Source of the DNA: AP-15 sp963785565
GTDB taxonomy: Bacteria; Pseudomonadota; Alphaproteobacteria; ATCC43930; CGMCC-115725
Length of the DNA: 64,000 nucleotides
Assembly (NCBI GenBank): GCA_963785565.1
Contig: CAWAVV010000005.1
Coordinates: forward strand, 372,001 to 436,000
Direction: 5' to 3'
The position numbers were made by a program, and so were the translations under genes. Shown one piece after another: positions 45,937 to 54,289 of the stretch (the stretch's first letter is position 1; each line of letters starts with the position of its first letter). Below the pieces are notes generated by a model that was not told where the DNA came from, did not search any database, and saw only the letters and a list, made by a program, of their open reading frames with translations.

Positions 45937-47066
45937 CTATGTGCCGCCGCGGTCAAACGGGTTCATCGGCGGCAGATCATTCATGATCCCGCATAACTTG
46001 GAGTCGGTTTCCGGCTCCAGGCTGCTATGCCCGGCCGTGGTAATAAAGTAATTCACCTCGTTGTTGCCAAGGGCGCGCAAAGCCCGCACGAGGGCTTCCG
46101 CCTGGTATAGATGGCATACCCTGTCGTAACGGCCGTGCACGATATGCACCGGGATCTCTTTCAGTCTATCAATATGGTCGAGAATGTAGTTGTTGTCGCG
46201 GTTCGCCTCGCCGCCCGCACCAAGAAATCCGCCATTGATCATGTAGTGAATTAAGATCCTGCCAGCCATCAAAGCATATTTCTGATTTGGCTGGCTTTGG
46301 CTGCTTTCGTCCCGCTTCAGGCGGCTGGCGCTGCTTTCCCACACCACACAGGCCGACGCTGCCTTCAAGACGCGCTCGCGCTCGGCTTCATTCTGCGGCT
46401 GGACCGCAAACATCTTCGCCAGCCCTCTGATCACATCGCCTCGGTCTTCGGGCGGGACTTCCGTGACGAAGTGCTCCCACGCTGCCGGGAAATCCAGATA
46501 TGTGCCGGGCACCTGCATCCCGAGCGGGTCCAGCGCGAAATCGGCGGCATTGCCCTGAAAGAAATAATCGACATCCGCTCGTCGGCACAGAAAGACGCCG
46601 CGCAGGATCAAGGTCTGGACGGTTTCAGGATGCGCGATGGCGTAAGCCAAAGCCAGCGTGCTGCCCCAGCTGCCGCCAAAGACGTGCATCTTGCCGTGGA
46701 TATTGAGCTCACGGCGTAGCTGCAGCACGTCATCGATCAGATGCGCGGTCGTGTTGTTGGTGAGTGCCGCCGTGGCGTCGTCGTCGCCTGCGCTGGGAGT
46801 GCTTTTGCCACAGCCGCGCTGGTCGAAAAAATCACCCGGTATCGCTCCGGATTGAAAAAGTGGGCGAAAGACTTCTGGCATCCCGCACCCGGGCCGCCGT
46901 GGAGGAACATGACCGGCTCGCCATCTGCAGAACCGTATTCTTCCCAATAAATCCGGTGAAGCGGGTCCTCTTGGTCAGTCTGATACCCCGATTTATTGCA
47001 GGGTGAGTTCGGATACCCGATATTGCTTGGTTCACTTGATTCAGAAGTTGGATTGGATGCGTCCAC
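45937..47066 (-). CDS. pip: proline iminopeptidase-like alpha/beta hydrolase, one frameshift
   Basis: From the ATG at 47066, IYWEEYGSADGEPVMFLHGG and PGAGCQKSFAHFFNPERYRV lead to a break at a run of six T (46826-46831 on the plus strand). One more T gives FFDQRGCGKSTPSAGDDDAT, then VFGGSWGSTLALAYAIAHPE with the catalytic Ser, IVHGRYDRVC with the acid and TTAGHSSLE with the His. Total about 375 residues. The enzyme removes N-terminal proline from peptides. A homopolymer miscall is the simplest explanation of the break. Confidence 0.88.
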
Positions 47067-47215
47067 GAGAATAATTCTACTCAGAAGTTGTGGATATCGC
47101 TGGCCGTCAGTTCATTATCTTACGACAATCTTGCCATCGAGGTCGATGAACTTGATGCTGGGAGAGCCCAGGATCTGGGGGGAAACGGCGATGTGTAAAA
47201 CAGGAGGAGTTCGGC

Positions 47216-48292
47216 ATGCGTGCAATGCAAATTATCGAATGGGGAAAGCCGTTGGAAGCGCGGGAATATCCCGATCCCGAGCCCAGGGGCGAAGAGGTAC
47301 TGCTGCGTGTTGAGGCGGCGGGCGTCTGCCACAGCGATGTGCACATATGGGACGGATATTTCGATCTCGGCGGCGACCGGCAGATTTCGCTCGAATCCCG
47401 TGGCGTGCAGCTACCGTTCACGATGGGGCACGAGATCGCCGGCGAGATTACGGCGCTTGGCCCGCGGGCGTCCGGGGTCAAGGTCGGCGACAAGGTCGTG
47501 GCCTACCCGTGGATCGGCTGCGGCGAATGCGCGGTGTGTCGCAAGGGTGAAGAGCTACTCTGCCTCAACCCGCGTACCCTGGGGACGAGGCGCGCCGGCG
47601 GCTATGGCACGCATGTAATCGTGCCTGAAGGCCGCTACCTCCTGCCGCATCAAGGCGTGCCGCAGGCGCTCGCCGCTACCTACACGTGCTCGGGCATTAC
47701 CGCGTTCTCGGCGCTCAAAAAGACCCGCGGCCATGTCGGCGCCGAGGACCACCTGGTGATCATCGGCGCAGGCGGCGTCGGCGGCAGCGCCGTGCACATC
47801 GCGCCGGCCGCGGTCGCCGGCAAGATCATTGTCGCCGATATCGACGCGCAGAAGCGCGCGCATGCCCGCCAGATGGGCGCCGTTGCGACCATCGACAACG
47901 CCGCGCCCGACGCGGTCAAACAGGTGATGGAGGCGACCGGTGGCGGCGCTGCCGCGGCGATCGACTTCGTCGGTTCACCGCGGACGATGGAGTTCGGCGT
48001 CAACATCCTGCGCAAGGGCGGCAAGCTCGTCATGGTCGGCCTCTATGGCGGCGCCCACTCGATCGCGACGGTGCTGTTCCCATTCAAGATGATGACGATC
48101 GAGGGCTCCTACGTCGGCACCCTTGATGATTTGCGAGAGCTGCTTGCCCTCGTCCAGTCCGGCAAGGTGCCGCCGATACCAATAGAAACCCGGCCTGCCG
48201 ACCAAGCGAGCGCAGCGTTGAGCGACCTGAAGAGCGGTGGAAAGGTGCGGGGCCGTGTGGTGCTGCACCATCATCAACACGGAGCTCAATAG
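47216..48292 (+). CDS. zinc-dependent alcohol dehydrogenase
   Basis: 358 residues from the ATG at 47216, 9 bp after AGGAGG. Medium-chain dehydrogenase: AAGVCHSDVHIWDGYFDLGG with catalytic Cys, MGHEIAGEI, structural-zinc cysteines in GCGECAVCRKGEELLC, and Rossmann motif IIGAGGVGGSAVHIA. The long loop after WDGYFDLGG is found in alcohol dehydrogenases acting on larger alcohols. Physiological substrate unknown. Intact and alone in its strand context. Confidence 0.9.
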   Translation: MRAMQIIEWGKPLEAREYPDPEPRGEEVLLRVEAAGVCHSDVHIWDGYFDLGGDRQISLESRGVQLPFTMGHEIAGEITALGPRASGVKVGDKVVAYPWIGCGECAVCRKGEELLCLNPRTLGTRRAGGYGTHVIVPEGRYLLPHQGVPQALAATYTCSGITAFSALKKTRGHVGAEDHLVIIGAGGVGGSAVHIAPAAVAGKIIVADIDAQKRAHARQMGAVATIDNAAPDAVKQVMEATGGGAAAAIDFVGSPRTMEFGVNILRKGGKLVMVGLYGGAHSIATVLFPFKMMTIEGSYVGTLDDLRELLALVQSGKVPPIPIETRPADQASAALSDLKSGGKVRGRVVLHHHQHGAQ

Positions 48293-48640
48293 ATAGCATT
48301 TCCATCGCCCTGTTTCGATTTGTCCGCATCATCAGCGAACACAACTCAGAGCATCGGCTCGTCTAAAACAGCCATCGCTTGCAAAAAACTCGTCGCTTTA
48401 GGTCGGAGAAATAAATCGAGCACCCGTTTTGGAACCCGTGGATCCCATCCCCGTGTCGGCGCCGCCCATCAATGAAGCAGTCATCAGGCCAGCCTCACTG
48501 TGCCGGCTCAAGCCGACCCACTGCGGGCCTGCAGCCAGTGCAGGCGATACCGCCTTGGTGGCCGCAACCAACGCGCCCTCTTCCGCGCGCGCCAAGGCGG
48601 ATCATATCGTTTGCGGCGAATTCCGCGAAGAGGATCGATC
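48293..48640. other. intergenic, no gene recognised
   Basis: 350 bp. A plus-strand frame runs through the second half into the next gene but has no family resemblance before 48641. No hairpin terminator or promoter could be assigned with confidence. Confidence 0.4.
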
Positions 48641-49945
48641 ATGTTGACGGACCGATACGAACTTCCCTTGTCCACCGCCTCGTCCGTCGCGCGGGACGCC
48701 TACGTACAGGGCTGTCAGGCGAAGCTGACCATGTACCCCGGCGCGCTCGAGGGGTTCGAACGTGCCATCGCCGCGGATCCCGGCTTTGCGCTTGCCCATA
48801 CCGCCAGGGCGCACATGCTGCTGGAACACGGGGACGCGGCGGCGGCACGCGCGTCGATGGCGATGGCCAATTCCCTCACCGCCGGTTTGTCCGAGCGGGA
48901 AGCGAGCCATATCGCATTTTTCGACTTGCTTTCGGCAGGCAATGCCGAAGCCGTACTTTCCGCATTGGCCGCGCACCTGGACGCCTGGCCACGCGATGCT
49001 CTGGTACTCGCTACCACCGCATTCACCAATGGCCTGATCGGTAGTTCCGGCCGCGCCGGGCAGAAACGCATGCTGCTGGAGCTTCTGGACGGGCTTGCTC
49101 CGAGCTACGGCGACGATTGGTGGTTCACGGCCCATCATGGCATGGCGCTCTCGGAGAATGGACAGCGAGAGGCCGCCCGCCCAAAGATCGATCGGTCCCT
49201 CGCCCAAAACCCGACCAACCCTTGGGCGGCGCACGCCCGCGCGCACCTCTGCTATGAGGAGGGAGATCCATACGCAGCCCGCGCCTTCCTGGCGTCTTGG
49301 CTCACCACCTATCCGCGTGACGGCTTGTTATATAGCCATCTGAGTTGGCATCTCGCGCTCGGCGACCTCGAGACGGGCAATGCGGCGGCGGCGTCCCGGC
49401 TTTTCAGGGAAGCCTTCTCACCCGATGTCCACAGTGGGCCGCCGCGCGCTAAGGTGAACGATGCGGTTTCGTTTCTGTGGCGCTGGGAACTCGCTGGGCA
49501 TCCGCGTGACACCGAAGCATGGCGCATATTGCACGACCTCGCGAACAGCGCGGTTGCGCGCGCCGGCGTGGCCTTTTCCGACATGCACATCGCCCTCGCG
49601 CAGGTCGTGGCTGGCAATGACGCGGCGCTGGAGGCGCGCGCACGGCAGATGGACGAGCTCGCGCGCGAGGGGCGTTACCCCTCCGGCCCCTTGGTGCCGG
49701 CAGTGTCGCGCGCCTTTGCCGTTTTCGAACGGCAAGACTTCGCCGCCGCGATCGACGCGCTTGAACCGGTCGCCGGCGAGCTCGAACGCATCGGCGGTAG
49801 CCGCGCGCAGCTCGACCTGGTCGAGTTCACGCTGGTGAAGGCCTATCTCGGCGCGGATCGCCCGGACGATGCGCGCCGGATGCTGAGCGTGCGGCGTCGA
49901 GGTTCCTCCGGCATCCCCGTTGCCGGGCTGGCCGCAGTGCACTGA
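48641..49945 (+). CDS. tetratricopeptide repeat protein (TTC38-like)
   Basis: 434 residues from the ATG at 48641 (MLTDRYELPLSTASSVARDA), the start that matches the family; upstream frame is not conserved-looking. Helical repeats such as GFERAIAADPGFALAHTARA, GMALSENGQREAARPKIDRS and ALEPVAGELERIGGSRAQLD are spread over the protein, like bacterial relatives of TTC38. Function unknown; probably cytoplasmic, with no signal peptide. Intact. Confidence 0.82.
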   Translation: MLTDRYELPLSTASSVARDAYVQGCQAKLTMYPGALEGFERAIAADPGFALAHTARAHMLLEHGDAAAARASMAMANSLTAGLSEREASHIAFFDLLSAGNAEAVLSALAAHLDAWPRDALVLATTAFTNGLIGSSGRAGQKRMLLELLDGLAPSYGDDWWFTAHHGMALSENGQREAARPKIDRSLAQNPTNPWAAHARAHLCYEEGDPYAARAFLASWLTTYPRDGLLYSHLSWHLALGDLETGNAAAASRLFREAFSPDVHSGPPRAKVNDAVSFLWRWELAGHPRDTEAWRILHDLANSAVARAGVAFSDMHIALAQVVAGNDAALEARARQMDELAREGRYPSGPLVPAVSRAFAVFERQDFAAAIDALEPVAGELERIGGSRAQLDLVEFTLVKAYLGADRPDDARRMLSVRRRGSSGIPVAGLAAVH

Positions 49946-50255
49946 TCGACGAACCGACTGTGACGTGATCCGGAGCGGGCGCCAATCTCGGTCGGAAATG
50001 CACTTGGGCTAGCGTTTCTGGAGGACCCGAAACGAGAACAAAGGTGGGCGTGGGCCCCAAGCCAACGAAGCCCAGCGTCGGTGCATGCCGATATGCGAAG
50101 GGGCGCCAACAGGTTGTGACGGCTGGCGGGTGGCCTCTCTCAGTGTCGGATGGGACCCTCTCGGGTTCGAGATGACGCGATGCCTGTCGCAATCAGGGGG
50201 ACCCCTCGTTTTCGAATGGAGATCGCCGGAGAAGTAAAGGCGGAGGGGTCAGCCC
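49946..50255. other. intergenic between convergent genes
   Basis: About 310 bp between the TPR gene and the 3' end of the recombinase gene. Short frames on both strands have no family resemblance. No repeat or terminator of note was recognised. Confidence 0.4.
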
Positions 50256-50915
50256 TCAACCATGCTGGCCTTTCGCTGTCGCGATCGAAATTGCAACTCG
50301 CCGCTGGGGTTCGTACCCGAGCGCACGAGCGTGCTTCTTCACAGTGCTGTAGGGAATCCGTGTCGCGATGCTCACCGCATGCCAGCTCTTGCCGCCATCG
50401 AGCGCCGCACGCAGTTTCTCGCGGTCGCCATCGCTGAATTTCGGCCGGCCAAGACGCTTACCCATTGCCCGCGCTCGCTCGAGACCGGCTTTCGTCCGCT
50501 GGCTGATCTTTTCTCGTTCGAGCTTGGCCAGCGAAGCGAGGGTCGCCAACAGAATGTTTCGAACGAGTTCGTTGTCAGTCGACAGGTGCTCTTCGGTGAA
50601 GCTGTGGAAGCCGACACCATGCGAGCTTAGCCGTTGCAGGTGGCCGATCGTCGCCGCCATGCCTTCGCGGCTGAACCGGTCCAGTGACCAGACCAGCAAC
50701 AGGTCGAACTCGCGTCGTGCGGCGCAGGCAGACATCGCCCCGAGCTGCTTTCGATATTCGAGGCCCTTGCTGCCATTCTCATGCTCGACGTATTCGCGCA
50801 CGACCGGATGCTCCATCTGTCGGCACCATTGGCGCAGCTGCCGCAGCTGGTTCTCGGGATCTTGGCCTTTGTCGTCGGTCGACACCCGCGCGTAGATCGC
50901 GACCCGTGTAGCCAT
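50256..50915 (-). CDS. serine recombinase (resolvase/invertase family)
   Basis: 219 residues. The N-terminal catalytic domain begins ATRVAIYARVSTDDKGQDPE with nucleophile Ser12, followed by LLVWSLDRFSREGMAATIGH and the conserved ILLATLASLAKLEREKISQR; the C-terminal helix-turn-helix is HAVSIATRIPYSTVKKHARA. Length fits small resolvases or invertases rather than large serine integrases. It sits 1.6 kb inside the right att repeat. It may invert or resolve DNA within the island, but a tRNA site is not its usual target. Confidence 0.9.
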   Translation of the reverse strand: MATRVAIYARVSTDDKGQDPENQLRQLRQWCRQMEHPVVREYVEHENGSKGLEYRKQLGAMSACAARREFDLLLVWSLDRFSREGMAATIGHLQRLSSHGVGFHSFTEEHLSTDNELVRNILLATLASLAKLEREKISQRTKAGLERARAMGKRLGRPKFSDGDREKLRAALDGGKSWHAVSIATRIPYSTVKKHARALGYEPQRRVAISIATAKGQHG

Positions 50916-51108
50916 AGAACGTTCCCTTTGTGTCCGTCTAAAGCGGCCACTAGCACGGGCGCGTTTTCAAGGCGATAGCCTAGGCGGCATCAGAGCCCTT
51001 TTTTGTGTCTATCGCCGACGCTCATCGAAGGAGGGCGCACCGCGGCTTCTCATTGCCGACGACGCTGAGCTGCGATTGGAGGAGGAGCGTGACCATCATC
51101 GGTGAGGC

Positions 51109-51132
51109 GTCTATGTATCCGTCTATGTATCC
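51109..51132. repeat. tandem 12-bp repeat
   Basis: The 12-mer GTCTATGTATCC occurs twice in tandem (51109-51120 and 51121-51132) and is followed by a partial third unit. It lies in the 255-bp gap between the recombinase and the primase-like fragment, where no gene is visible. Confidence 0.7.
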
Positions 51133-51170
51133 GTCGGTAGTCGACAGTTCCGTCCAGCGCCTCATTAGAT

Positions 51171-51961
51171 TCAAAGACTTACGAACGAGAGATGATGGTC
51201 GCCAGGAGGGTCGATCAAGCCGTCGAGGAGCTCAGGCTCATTCGTGTAGCGGGGCTGCACTTCGGTGAAGAGCGCCGGATCTATGATCTTGCACTGCTGC
51301 TTCGCGTTCCACCATCTCGCCCAGGCTCGCAGCGCTTCGTTCGAGTAATCCTGTTCAGTAAAGAACCACAGGTGGACGTTGCGCTCATTTTCACGCTTGG
51401 TGAGGCCGGCGGAAGACGAAAGCTGGTATACGAAACTCGCCTTACTGAACTCAGGTGGAAGGAGATGGACGACGGCCCACTCGACGCAGGTTTCAGGATC
51501 AGTGACGACCGACATTTCATTAGGTAACGGAACACCATCTAAATCCAGCATCTGAAGTTGCCGAGGTAATTCGGAAAAGTATCCGTTAGGCCCATGCACC
51601 TTCATAGACCGGCGGTATACAACACAACCATGTCTCTTTTTGTATCGGCGTGGCGGCAGGCTCCAATAATCTACCATCCCGCGTATTACAAACGCGCAGG
51701 AATCCCTCGAAAGATCTTTGAGAAGATCAAAGACGTCATCGAGGTTGTGGAGAGTGACCAGCGTGCAGAAGAACATAGATCCCAGCTATACGACTTGCCC
51801 GCCCGGAACCGGCCGCCCGGCGTATGCAGTACCGACCACATTTCAGGATTTGCAATGTCGCCCGGCCGTTCGTTCTCGTCCTCATCCTCGGAGGCTCGGC
51901 GGCTCTGGTAGCAAAAGTATTTCGTTTCCGTGTGTTTGGCAGGTGCGCTGGTATTTGTCAT
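51171..51961 (-). pseudogene. primase/helicase-like protein fragment of plasmid or phage type
   Basis: The ATG at 51961 begins a frame with NPEMWSVLHTPGGRFRAGKS, which shifts near 51780 to LVTLHNLDDVFDLLKDLSRD and continues as VHLWFFTEQDYSNEALRAWA, KQQCKIIDPALFTEVQPRYT and GLIDPPGDHHLSF. The pattern VHLWFF...SNEALRAWARWWN...DPALF..VQPRYT is like the N-terminal domain of primase-helicase proteins of plasmids and phages. The C-terminal part expected in such proteins is missing. Lower GC than most of the window fits foreign origin. Confidence 0.6.
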
Positions 51962-52114
51962 GCATCATTTGAGGACAACCCGGCCCGGAGGGCCAAAACA
52001 GGTGCTCAGGACCGGGAGGCTCAGTGACAACTCTGGCCGTGATATGGGCGATCCTTTGGATTCGTGCTAGGAGAACATCCTGTGTCCGGTGTTGGTTCGT
52101 TGGACGGAAGCAGT

Positions 52115-52417
52115 TTAAAAGTTATTTGGGTTTCCTGAATTGTGACCGGTGGCGCCGCGAAGTAAATAATTGTGCCGATCAACGCGAATGTGCCGTCTTG
52201 GTAGCTCAATAAACGCGAAAGCGCTCAGCAATACCCCAGCCGATAAGAGCGACCAAAAATGATTCCTTGGCCACCAATCAAGAACATCGTAAGCAAGAAA
52301 AACAAAACAAAGCGCTACTTCAAAGAAATGACGCAGCTCTTCCTTACGTCGGCCGGAGCTACCATGTTCCTTCTTGGAGCGTTCTGTGCCTTCGCCGCCA
52401 CCGTCATCTTCGGACAT
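52115..52417 (-). CDS. hypothetical small membrane protein
   Basis: 100 residues. A charged N-terminus (MSEDDGGGEGTERSKKEHG) precedes two hydrophobic segments, about FFEVALCFVFLAYDVLDWW and FWSLLSAGVLLSAFAFIEL. I do not recognise it. Composition is AT-richer than the chromosome. It is the last possible gene before the right att repeat. A clear ribosome site was not found, so it may not be real. Confidence 0.4.
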   Translation of the reverse strand: MSEDDGGGEGTERSKKEHGSSGRRKEELRHFFEVALCFVFLAYDVLDWWPRNHFWSLLSAGVLLSAFAFIELPRRHIRVDRHNYLLRGATGHNSGNPNNF

Positions 52418-52550
52418 TATTAGGATGGCATCTTTTTATTCGTCACCTTCTTACGTTTCTTCGCAGGATGAGGAGGCGGTCCGGCGGCGGCGAGCCTCGG
52501 CAAATCGCTAACCAACACCTAAATGGACATCAATAGACTATTTAGCGTCT

Positions 52551-52596
52551 CTTTCACGGCGGTAACAGGGGTTCGAATCCCCTTGGGGACGCCAAT
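52551..52596 (+). repeat. right attachment repeat (tRNA-Glu 3' copy)
   Basis: Perfect 46-bp copy of 20723-20768, comprising the tRNA-Glu sequence from the anticodon loop to CCA plus two bases. No 5' half of a tRNA precedes it. It marks the right end of the genomic island. The chromosome-like rhodanese gene follows 100 bp later. Confidence 0.93.
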
Positions 52597-52696
52597 TATT
52601 TTCAGGTTTCTGCCGATTTGATCGATAAAGGGCATCGCCCGGAAGTGTCCCGCGAGAAAGCCCCGGGGGCGACTCTTAACTCTTCTCGGGTCGGCC

Positions 52697-54289
52697 TCAA
52701 TGGGGGCGGAGATTGAAGCCGGCGAGGCCGTCGGCGGCGATTTGTTCGGGGAGTTCGGTCTCCCAGCGCAGATAGGCCTGCATCGCGTCGCGATTGCCGG
52801 CATGGCGATCGTGGTTCCAAAACAGATAGTCGATGCGCTTGGAATCTGGCGGAACGTCTGGCGTTGCCTCCCATGGCAGGCCGCCCTTCTGCCAAGCCTG
52901 CGCGCCGCCGCGAACGACCGCCAATTTAGACCCGGTGGTCTCGCGAAGGTCGATCGCGGCAAGCCGGGCCGTGACGGGGTCTTCGGCGAACAGCACGATC
53001 CGCAACAAGGCCAAGAGACAGAGTGGCAGCGAGCGAGGTCGCGCGCGCGTCACCCACACCGCACCCGCGGGATGCCCCGCGCGGTAGACGGCGCTGGAAT
53101 CGAGCGAAAGGGCGCCGGCGCTCGCCGCCAACCACTCGGCCGCCTCGGCGGGGGCGATTTCCGGCAGTTCCGGTAGATTGGAGGGCAATGGCGACGCGGC
53201 CGGTCCGGCTTCCAACGCGACACCACTTAACGCGCGATCGAGCACCTGGACATCCCAACCCATCTGCTTGAGCCAATGCGCGGTCATGATCGCGCGCGTC
53301 CCGTCATCATCGGCGAGGACGAGGCGCGCGCCACGGGTGCCGACCCAGCGGTCGATCGCCTGCACCAATTGGCCGCCCGGCGCTGAAACCGAGCCGGGCA
53401 GGTGGCCGAAGGCGAATTCCTCGGGCGTGCGCACATCGAGGACATGGGTCGTACGGCGGTCCGCCGCGGCCTTCCATTGGGAAAAGGTCGCGCGATCGAC
53501 ACGGCGAATGCCGAAGCGGGCTTCCACCGCTGCCGCCCGCCGGCGCGCCGCCTCGGCCGCGTCCGTGCTGACCGGGCGCAGCCCGTCACCAAGTCCGCTC
53601 GCGAGATCGAACCCGGCGAGCCGCCAGCCTTGGGTGCCGCCGGTGAGCGACATCGCCCGGTTCGGGACTCCGGCATTGATCAGGGATTGCGCGCCAATGA
53701 TGCCGCGGGTGCGCCCGGCGCAGGAAACCACGACCAGGGTATCGGGTGTTGGGACGGCGTCGGCAAAGCGATGCACCAATTCCGCGCCAGGGCAAGGGAC
53801 CGCTCCCGGCACATGAAAGCGCGCATACTCGTCGAGCGGGCGGCTGTCGAAAATCGTGACCGACCGGCCAGCTCGGCGCAGCTGGTCAAGCTCTTCGGCC
53901 GAGATCGCCGGGGTCGCGCAATGGTGCTCGATGATCTCGGCAAAGGCTTTGCTCGGCACATTGCTGCTCGGGAACAGCCGATAGCCGGTAGCTGCCCAAG
54001 CCGGGGCGCCGCCGGCCAGCACATGGGTGTCGCTGTAGCCGAGGTCTGCGAGGCGGCGTGCCGCTCGGTCGCCGATCCCATCGCCGTCATCGACGAGGAC
54101 GATGCGGCAGGAGAGCCGCGGCACCAATCGACCGATATCGATTTCGAGCCGGCTGTACGCAATGTTGACCGCGAGCAACGGATGGCCTTCCCCGTGCTGG
54201 CCTTCCTCGCGGACATCGACAAAGGCGATCTCGGCACCGTCGGCCAGCCATCCTCTGACGGTCGCGACGGGTTGCGCGGCTGCGCTCAT
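52697..54289 (-). CDS. multidomain rhodanese (sulfurtransferase) protein
   Basis: 530 residues from the ATG at 54289. Four rhodanese-like units follow one another: residues about 10-110 (VRGWLADGAEIAFVDVREEG), 130-240, 280-380 (THVLDVRTPEEFAFGHLPGS) and 420-510. Only the second has an active-site Cys, in VVVSCAGRTRGIIG; the others lack it and may be structural or binding domains. It probably transfers sulfur from thiosulfate or persulfides. Its ATG overlaps the stop of the first hpnR gene by 4 bp, so it is probably cotranslated with it. Confidence 0.88.
   Translation of the reverse strand: MSAAAQPVATVRGWLADGAEIAFVDVREEGQHGEGHPLLAVNIAYSRLEIDIGRLVPRLSCRIVLVDDGDGIGDRAARRLADLGYSDTHVLAGGAPAWAATGYRLFPSSNVPSKAFAEIIEHHCATPAISAEELDQLRRAGRSVTIFDSRPLDEYARFHVPGAVPCPGAELVHRFADAVPTPDTLVVVSCAGRTRGIIGAQSLINAGVPNRAMSLTGGTQGWRLAGFDLASGLGDGLRPVSTDAAEAARRRAAAVEARFGIRRVDRATFSQWKAAADRRTTHVLDVRTPEEFAFGHLPGSVSAPGGQLVQAIDRWVGTRGARLVLADDDGTRAIMTAHWLKQMGWDVQVLDRALSGVALEAGPAASPLPSNLPELPEIAPAEAAEWLAASAGALSLDSSAVYRAGHPAGAVWVTRARPRSLPLCLLALLRIVLFAEDPVTARLAAIDLRETTGSKLAVVRGGAQAWQKGGLPWEATPDVPPDSKRIDYLFWNHDRHAGNRDAMQAYLRWETELPEQIAADGLAGFNLRPH

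Larger units (their letters stand above)
20723..52596. mobile_element. genomic island of about 31.8 kb in tRNA-Glu
   Basis: The element is bounded by the tRNA-Glu 3' end (20723-20768) and its perfect 46-bp duplicate (52551-52596). Content between them is accessory: catabolic oxidoreductases, a secreted glucoamylase, MFS carrier, BREX remnants, IS3 and IS66 pieces, a serine recombinase and a primase-like fragment near the right end. No tyrosine integrase, the usual enzyme for tRNA sites, is visible, so the island seems immobilised. Many genes inside are truncated or fused, showing repeated internal recombination. Confidence 0.8.

Noticed and set aside
50256..50915. The serine recombinase as the integrase of the tRNA-Glu island
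   Set aside because: At 219 residues it is a small resolvase/invertase type; tRNA 3'-end duplication is the signature of tyrosine integrases, which are not visible here.
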